A stretch of DNA of 64,000 bases, from the NCBI GenBank assembly GCA_011503125.2, contig WWBZ02000002.1, positions 1,178,001 to 1,242,000 on the forward strand. The letters run 5' to 3'. A program made the translations under genes and the position numbers. A model generated the notes under the pieces. That model was not told where the DNA came from. It saw nothing but the letters and a program-made list of their open reading frames with translations, and searched no databases. Positions 57,068 to 64,000 of this stretch are shown in pieces. The stretch is from Botryosphaeria dothidea (Eukaryota > Ascomycota > Dothideomycetes > Botryosphaeriales > Botryosphaeriaceae). How positions within the stretch are numbered: the stretch's first letter is position 1; every line of letters begins with the position of its first letter.

Positions 57068-60000
57068 TCAGCATTCGGTGGTTCCACGTGTTGGGGATTC
57101 GCAGGCAACAAGAGGTTTCGTATACTCACCTGCCTCGGTTTCAAAGCCCAATGTAATATCATCGTGTTCACCGGGGTACACCGGCATATCCAAGCATGCG
57201 AACCTCCTCTTCGCTTGCTCAATCTCGTCCACAGGGCCACTGTCCTTCTTGCGCTCCGGGGGCAACCAGAATTTAGCATCGACCAGTCTTAGGCCGTAGC
57301 GACCCCTTTCACCCTTGCTACCCTTGAGTTCGATTTTCTCAAAAACGTCCATGCTCTTGATTTGGAAGTTCATAGCATCGGCGTGTGAGAAGTCCTCCAT
57401 GTATGCGCAAAACTGGATCACGTTCTCCTGTTGAATGATCTGGATGCGGACCGTCTGTGCCTCCCAGCGCTTGTAAATAGGGACCACCATACGCCGGCGC
57501 GAAATGGCCAACGTGGCAGCAACGCCATCGTACCTGACTCCAAAACCAGTGACAGCAAGCTGGAATTTGTGCATGGCTGTATTGAAAGAGTCAGTGGCTG
57601 AAAGAAATGACTCGAGATTCTCAATAGTTACCTTCGTGGTCTTTGAAAGAATAAGTTCTGATGGTAGGGGACGTCTTGATAAGGCGCAAGAAATCAGCGA
57701 TAGCATCAGGTACGTGCGTATCGGCTCGTTTGGCATCGACAGCAGCGGTCGCATCATCCTGCGGGAAGCGGAGGAAATGAATATCTGGGTTGCCACTGTT
57801 GTCGAGACGGATGAGCATCTCTCCGGGACCTTGAAGTCGTCTGTCAGTATCTCTTATGAGCATCTTCGCATTCAAACTCACCAAGGTTCAGACGATCCGT
57901 GATGGATCCACACGTATGCCTCGTGATGACACGAAGCTCCTCGGAAAGGATTGTCTGCGGGAACTCAGTATCAGGGTCATCTGGTTCCTTGTTTAGAACC
58001 TTGACGTCCTGCCACTGCAATTTCTTGACAACGTCATGGCCGGTAGAGTAAACCTCCTTCATGCCAATTTGTTCGATCAAGTATCCCTTCAAAGGCACTT
58101 GAGCGGGGCAGAACTCATCTGGGCCAACCATGAGTCCATTGATAACCTGGAAAATTTGGACTCTTTCCCTGGGATCGTTAAAGCTCATAATGGCCGTGCA
58201 CATCTTCTTGTTCTCTTCTCTGATTCTCAGCATCATGAGAGGGATGTTGGCATCCGCTGGATCGCTCCTGAACTCAAAAACAATTGGCCTTTTCCCGGTG
58301 AATTCATGACTGACACTGCTGAGAGTCTTGTTCCTGGGGCTCGTCACAAGAAGAAGTCGGTAACCACGGTGCATCTTCCGTTGTCCAGTGCCCTCATTGA
58401 CCATGATGAACTTCTCGAATACACGGACCTTGCAACGCTTGATCCTATCCGGGGGAAAGGCAGAGGGGTTCTGAGGGTCCTTGTACTGTAGATCGCGCAC
58501 TGTAACATCGTGGATGCATTGCTCATCATGTCGGGTGTTCATGCTCTTCTCGACTTGGCGGGTGTAGTCCCAGATGCCCCAAAGCATCCGGTAGTCCTTC
58601 TCTTCTAAGTCAAGGCTCAGCGTGAAACCACGAGGTAAACGAATGTACAAGCCGCGAGTGCTCGTTTTCCACTTGACATTATCCCAGGTAACGCCCTTCT
58701 TCGGATCTCCTTGAACTGCACAGGTGAGAAGATCCGTCTGGCTGCAAATACCAAGCTTGACGTTCCAATCATTATGCGGGCGCATGATGGTGAGAACACA
58801 AGGCAGACTGATATGGGAAAGATCATCTCCATCTTCGGTACTGATACCAACATTGACAAAGATGCGTCCATAGCAGAAGTCCTCCTTGGTATCGCTAAGG
58901 GGCATTACGGCCCGGGTGTTGATTTGGCGAGCAGCTGAGTCCACGACGATCGACCTGCTCTTTCCTGCGAGGACTGCTTCAACATCCGGAGTGAAAGTGG
59001 GATAGTCAACCCAGATGTTCTGGTCCTGGCCTTGAATGAGGGCGTTCTCCGGCGGCATGACCTGGTTCCTGGAAACGGAAACAAGGAGGCCCTTCAAGCT
59101 GCTCAGGGTGGCTTCTTGAACTTCGAGAATCTCTGCCGACTCTTCGTCTCCAGCAGCGCGCGCTGCATCGGCCTGAGATCCAGATCTGGCGTATCGCTTG
59201 ACGTCCGGGTGAGTGTCCAGCACCTCTGTCAGTATCCACCAAGCCTTGGCCAAGTCAACATGAGCTTGGGTAAGCTTCTGCTGGTCTTGTGTCTGACCCC
59301 GGGGCCGGTTACGGATCATGACCTCCAGTCCAGAACGGCCCTTGAGGAACCACCAACTGGCAGCCCTGAGCCATTGCATCGGCGCATGGGAAGTAATTGG
59401 CTTCTTGATCTCTCCAGTGAGCTTGAAAATACCACGCATATGCTCGACACGCTCAGCGAAATCATCAAGTGCAGCATCACCCGCAGCGACGAGATCGGCG
59501 CGGTGGCCAGAGGAGGCTGCGCTCCAGCCAGTGCGGTCCGGGATAGCATTAGGCGAGCGCGGAGGCTGCTTGGGGATCTCAACGTTCAAGGCAGGGGACC
59601 TCATTGGTTGCGAAGGCGACCTGGCGAGGTTGTCAAAGTCACGTTGGGTAGGGGTGGTTGCGTCGGTGAAACTGGAAGAAGTTCCGTGAGGAGGAGGGGG
59701 AGGCGCCAGGCCCGAGAGAATGTAACCGGAAGAAGGTGGAGGAGAATTGAGGGGACTGGAGGCAGAGTCGCGCTGCGAACTCGTGGGGTCGGTAGGGCTG
59801 GTATTAGAGTAGGTGAGAGAGGCCTGGCCACCGGACGAAGCAGATGAGGGTCTCCGCCCAGCTGTCGGATCATCAAAGGGGTTCGGCCTGTATGATGCCT
59901 TAGCGCCCTGATCGTATGATGGTCTTCCGTAAGAGTTAGACGACATTGACCGCGGCGATCCCACTTCAAACGTGCTTGAGCTAGACATGGATGGCAACCG

Positions 60001-60999
60001 ATCATCCTCTGGCGACGGCTCTGCGCTAGCCGCACCTTGATGCAACGCCCGGCCCTCGTCGGCACGCATTTGTTGTTGTACACGAGCAGCGAGCGAGTCT
60101 TGGTTTGAGGGCTCAGATGAAAGATAATTATTCAACTCGGGGTTGAAATGAAGCGAGGAACCTGCCGACGAAGTTGAAGTGACCTTTGATAACTCGGGAA
60201 GCCGAGGTGGGTCGTCATCTTCCGGAGATTCAGGCATCATCTCAGACATTCCGGTCTGCGTACGCTTCAGCGGACCCGGTTTGAAGTCTGGCTCGTCCTC
60301 CGGCGGCGCGTCAGCTATGGTAGCACCAGTAGCTGCTCGCGGGCGCTGGTACTGGCGAGATTCGTCTTCATCTTCCACAGCGTCGGTGGGCAGCACCTGG
60401 GGAGGTGGTGACTTGGGCCGGCTGAATCGCTGCTGAAGCCCTGGTGACACCTCTCCCCATGACGTATGGGCTCTCTTGACGTGATCGGGCCTCTCGACAT
60501 TTCTGTGCGAAACTGTCACCGACCGACCGATGTCACCGTCGTTGAGCTTTCGACCATCCTTAGCAGCACGGGCAGCAGCAACACGGCGCCGCGAGATCTC
60601 AATTGGCGGTATTTCCGACTCGTCACCACCCTCGCCAATAACATCAGGCGGATTGTTGAGGAAGCCCACGGTCAGGGTCTTGGACCGCGGCCGCGACGGG
60701 CGGTCGGGCCCCCGCAGCGACGAGGGCAAGGAATTCGACAGATTCGTGTCGGAGTGGTACTGGTTCTTGGCCTTGGAGAGCAGATCTGAGGCTCCGGGCC
60801 AGCGCTGGGCGGTGGCCACATCTATGCGAGGAGCGAGAAGCGGCGCAGCAGCCTTCTGGGTCGAGGGCTTCAGGAAGTCCATCACGTCTGCCTCGTTCAT
60901 CTTGGCCTTCTCTTGCTTGGCGACCGAGTCCTCGCGCTTGAACATCTTCCATTTGCTTTGCTTGGGCAGGCGGCCCGCTTCGTGGGCTTCGTCGGCCAT
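57068..60999 (-). CDS. Large fungal protein, disordered N-half and folded C-half, function unknown
   Basis: Exons 60999-57882, 57829-57632 and 57576-57068 give 1274 residues. The introns (52 and 55 nt, donors gtgagt and gtaact) keep the frame and join LNLG to PGEMLIRLD and DHE to AMHKFQLAV. The start MADEAHEAGRLPKQSKWKMF is the first likely ATG; the Pro-rich open stretch upstream is taken as leader. Residues 1 to about 510 are Ser/Pro-rich. After that the protein looks folded: FAERVEHMRGIFKLTGEI, MQWLRAASWWFLKGR, HVDLAKAWWILTEV, LGICSQTDLLTCAVQGDP, then PRGFTLSLDLEEKDYRMLWGIWDY. No enzyme motif was recognised. The end is unsure: a perfect donor (gtgagt) follows FETEAG close to the stop, so a last exon may exist further left. 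Confidence 0.85.
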
Positions 61000-63900
61000 G
61001 GCGGTGCGGTGGGGGCGTGGGAGGTGCGGAGGATGCGCGGTGTCAAGGGGACGGCGGGGCGGCGCGGTGTGGCATGCGACAGCAGCGAGGAGGAATGCAA
61101 GACTCGAAGGAGAAGGCTGGCGGGGAGTCGGGAGAAGTGTGGGATCGGGCCCGGACGAGTGCGTTCGGCGGCGCCGTGTCGCTCCTGGCGTGGTGGTGCG
61201 CGGTGTAGCAGCTCGTCCAGGGCGGCCGTTATCGTGTGCTCGCGGTGCCTGTGCACTTCCTTGTGGTGCGCTTGGGCTGTCAGGGCAAGCGGGCGGCGGG
61301 CTCACGGCCAGGGTCCTTGCTAGCGAGCCAATGCGACCGGGCGGGGCGCGCTGATAGTCCGCTCAGGGCCAGAGGCTACGCCAAATACGAAGCTGCAGCG
61401 GCGGCAGTGATGGCTGGAGATGCTGCCGCACTGCTCGCAGATTGCAATTTGGGCTTGAGCCGAGCATCGCAAACTCTGGCCTCCTTGGCGCCCTGTGGAA
61501 TGGGTGCACGTGTCACTGCCTCATCTCCTGGCGGCGGAGAGGTTTCACGCTGAGGAGCTGGCCCAAAGCAACGCGTGCACCCACGTCGCTCAGATAGGCT
61601 CCGAGGGCTGCGATCGCACCCCGTCGGCCCGTCTCCACCTGCCTGAAGCCATGCCTGCTCTGCCCTGCCACACCTGCGGCCGCCTGGCTTTGCAGCGCCC
61701 AAGCCCAAGCCCACCGCACCGGCAGCCCGCCCGACCCAAGACCCGTATCGCTCCCCCGTGCCGCAAATTTAGAAATTCTGCCGCCCGCACGCTGCCTCCG
61801 CGTCGCCTGACGCTTCTCCGCGCGCGTCCACCGCGCAAGCCAATGCCCTTGTTTCAGCGCCGAACGCCGTCGCGGCTCTGCGGCATAGCGCTCCCTACGC
61901 GCCGGCTCTTCTGCCGCTGTTACAAGCCTGCAAATCGTCATAACGCCTGCGGCCTCCCGCAAATCACCCGCACGCCTGCGCTACCCACGCCGCCCTGCGC
62001 TGGCGTCTTCTAACTCGAGTCCTCCATCTCCCGGGCGTTGACTAACGCTGCTCCGCTATACGAGTCGCACCATGCCATACGACGCCGCCGGAGCTCGAGC
62101 CGCCTTCTACACGAGAAGACAGTTCGACAAACTTCAAAGTCTGGATTAAACCTCTCGACACCCGCGGTATTTCCAGGGCGATTTGGGTCGCCTGCCATGC
62201 CCGTAGCCCGTTCTGGTCGATCGGCAACGTTTTCTTCCTCGACCTGGTAAATCAGGAGGCCCTCGCGGCCGCTGCCGCGGCCACGCTGCTTCGCCGCCAG
62301 CCCTCCAAGTGGTCCCCATGGCTGGCCTTGCGCCCAGCGTCCCTCCCGCAGCCCGCCAGCTGCGCGTTTCGCGCAGATCTGACGTCGCAATCGCAAGCCA
62401 CATCTACTGGGGTCCTGGTCTTGCATTCGTCTACCTCTTGCAGACCTCTCTCCTGAATGCTTCTCGAATGATTCAGACCGCCTTTCCGTCCTCTCCTCCA
62501 GCCTTAGCCCAGCCTCACTGTTTGTGTTTACGTTAAGCTCTGCACGTCAACCTACGCCCCGACGTGTCTCTGCGGTCATGACGATGTGCCTGAGAAGTTG
62601 CGCTCTGCCATTGGGTGACGTTTACTGACATCAACTTTTCGACATGAGCCATGTATCTTGCTCATCTTCGCTGCATCCAGGTAAGATCGCTCTGGTTGGG
62701 CAAAGGATCATCGCGGCCCACAAACTGCATTGATTCTACCCGACACCTGAGTCGGGACCCGAGCTTTTTTTTTTCGCGGTCCTCGGAAAGTCTCTGCCCT
62801 ACACGTAGTATTGTTCCAGAAATAATCCGTACGATCTGTCCAGCTGATGGCGGCCTTGCATGGCGGCTCTCCTATGTTCTAGCCGATTGCTCTATGAGCA
62901 CGCAAAAGCAACTGTACATCGATCGCTATCCACAAGTTCCGGCCAACCAGAAGATGCTCAGTCATGGTCCATAATTTTTCTCCACCTGGTGTGAGCTTGT
63001 CCTACGCCTCTGTTGACCTCCAGCATGCTCGATGTCGGTCATTTTACCAGAAGAATGTTGTCCTTGACTGTCCCACCTCGGGGATGCCGAGCATGACCGC
63101 AGCCAGTGCGCGCACCGGCGACATTCCAGTGCTGCTGCATGCCCCGCTCACGACCAGGTCCTCCTATCCGCGGTCCGGCGGAAGTACACGTCTGGCGAAG
63201 CTGGGGATGCCGATGGAATTCGCCGTTCGGCTTTTTCACGCAGAAACAACACTCGATCGGCTATAGGAGAGATCAAAGCCGCTATTTTTGTCGACATCCG
63301 TCCTCGCGTATGCTCGTCAGATTCGCTCCGCTATGTGTTGGGCTTGGCGGTCGCAGAATACGTGATGGACTGATGATTCCTGCCGGTTTTATGTAACCTG
63401 CGGCGGTGCCGTCGTTCCTGCGGGAGCATTAAGGGGCTTGAGCCACACGACAAGCTTCTCCAGGAGCCACATAGGGCTCGTCAGCCCGGGTGTAGGGCTG
63501 GATGCCAGGTGCACTGGCGCTGTGGCTGCGAGAAACAAATGACGGGTTCCGGCAAGCGGGATACGAGAGCTAAATGTGGCGCGGAAGTCCTGGGGTCACC
63601 GAACGAATTTGGACCATTGCCTCCTTTTTTGCCATCAAAATAGCTTTCAGAGATTCTCAAGACAAAGATCACGAGTACAACGTGATTCTAACACCCCATT
63701 GTGTTTTTGTCTTCGTCTCAAGCCTCATTAGAGCAGGCGATATGTCTTGGCCAAATTGATACGATGACGAAATATGAGCGCCGCCAAGCCTATCCACAAA
63801 GAACCTCTGAGGGTGCATAAAAATAAAAATGGAGAATCGAATTCCATATGACTTGCAACGTTGGTGAGGGATGTGGGAGTTCTGAGGAGTTGGTGTTCCT

Positions 63901-64000
63901 GTCGCGGCGCTCGGTTCGGCGCTAGCGGGCGGAAGAACAGATTACGCGAACGCCGGCCCACCGAGCAGACACAGACGAAGCGAAACTTTCGATATCGCTG
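61000..64000. other. Upstream region and gene-free right end
   Basis: The first 1.5 kb is GC-rich with long overlapping open frames on both strands (for example 61495-62013 + and 61513-61962 -) that lack protein character. It includes the promoter of the gene starting at 60999. From 62.6 kb to the end only short frames occur. No gene, RNA or repeat is recognised. Confidence 0.45.

Noticed and set aside
60530..61354. 274-residue open frame on the + strand
   Set aside because: Antisense to the N-terminal part and leader of the large gene at 57-61 kb.

Overview
The window looks like nuclear DNA of a filamentous ascomycete (Pezizomycotina). The signs are 45-150 nt GT-AG introns, a highly reducing polyketide synthase (HR-PKS), a Zn2Cys6 regulator, HET-domain and NACHT/ankyrin genes, and a LINE retrotransposon carrying the CpA-to-TpA damage of repeat-induced point mutation (RIP). 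The species cannot be named from the sequence alone.

Layout. 0-2.5 kb: the 5' end of an HR-PKS running off the left edge, divergent from an alpha/beta hydrolase of the kind that works in trans with such synthases. 2.5-5.7 kb: no gene seen. 5.7-15 kb: a block of decayed genes on the + strand. It holds a relic of a DUF3435 tyrosine recombinase (the family of Starship 'captains'), two frame-broken cytochrome P450s, and a broken NLR-type gene (nucleoside phosphorylase, then NACHT, then ankyrin repeats). 16-32 kb: an ordinary conserved block with a large disordered protein, a small conserved protein, an NDUFAF3-type mitochondrial complex I assembly factor, a Zn2Cys6 regulator and mitochondrial proline dehydrogenase. 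32.6-34.3 kb: an intact-looking HET-domain gene.

34.3-57 kb is accessory and transposon-rich. A RIP-damaged LINE of about 5.1 kb sits inside an LTR-like repeat, and a second copy of that repeat lies inverted about 3.6 kb further on. Between them is a five-exon gene for a small secreted protein. Next come a decayed gene region, a small Q/E-rich gene, a diverged direct duplication, a two-helix membrane protein, and a HET gene split by a 5'-truncated LINE with a 14-bp target-site duplication. 57-61 kb holds a large conserved protein gene, and the last 3 kb shows no gene.

The PKS and hydrolase probably work together, and the P450s may once have belonged to the same cluster. The recombinase relic followed by broken P450s and a broken NLR is what an old, inactivated Starship-like insertion could leave, but its ends were not found. 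Exon boundaries were worked out by hand from reading frame, GT-AG signals and family resemblance. No database search was run.
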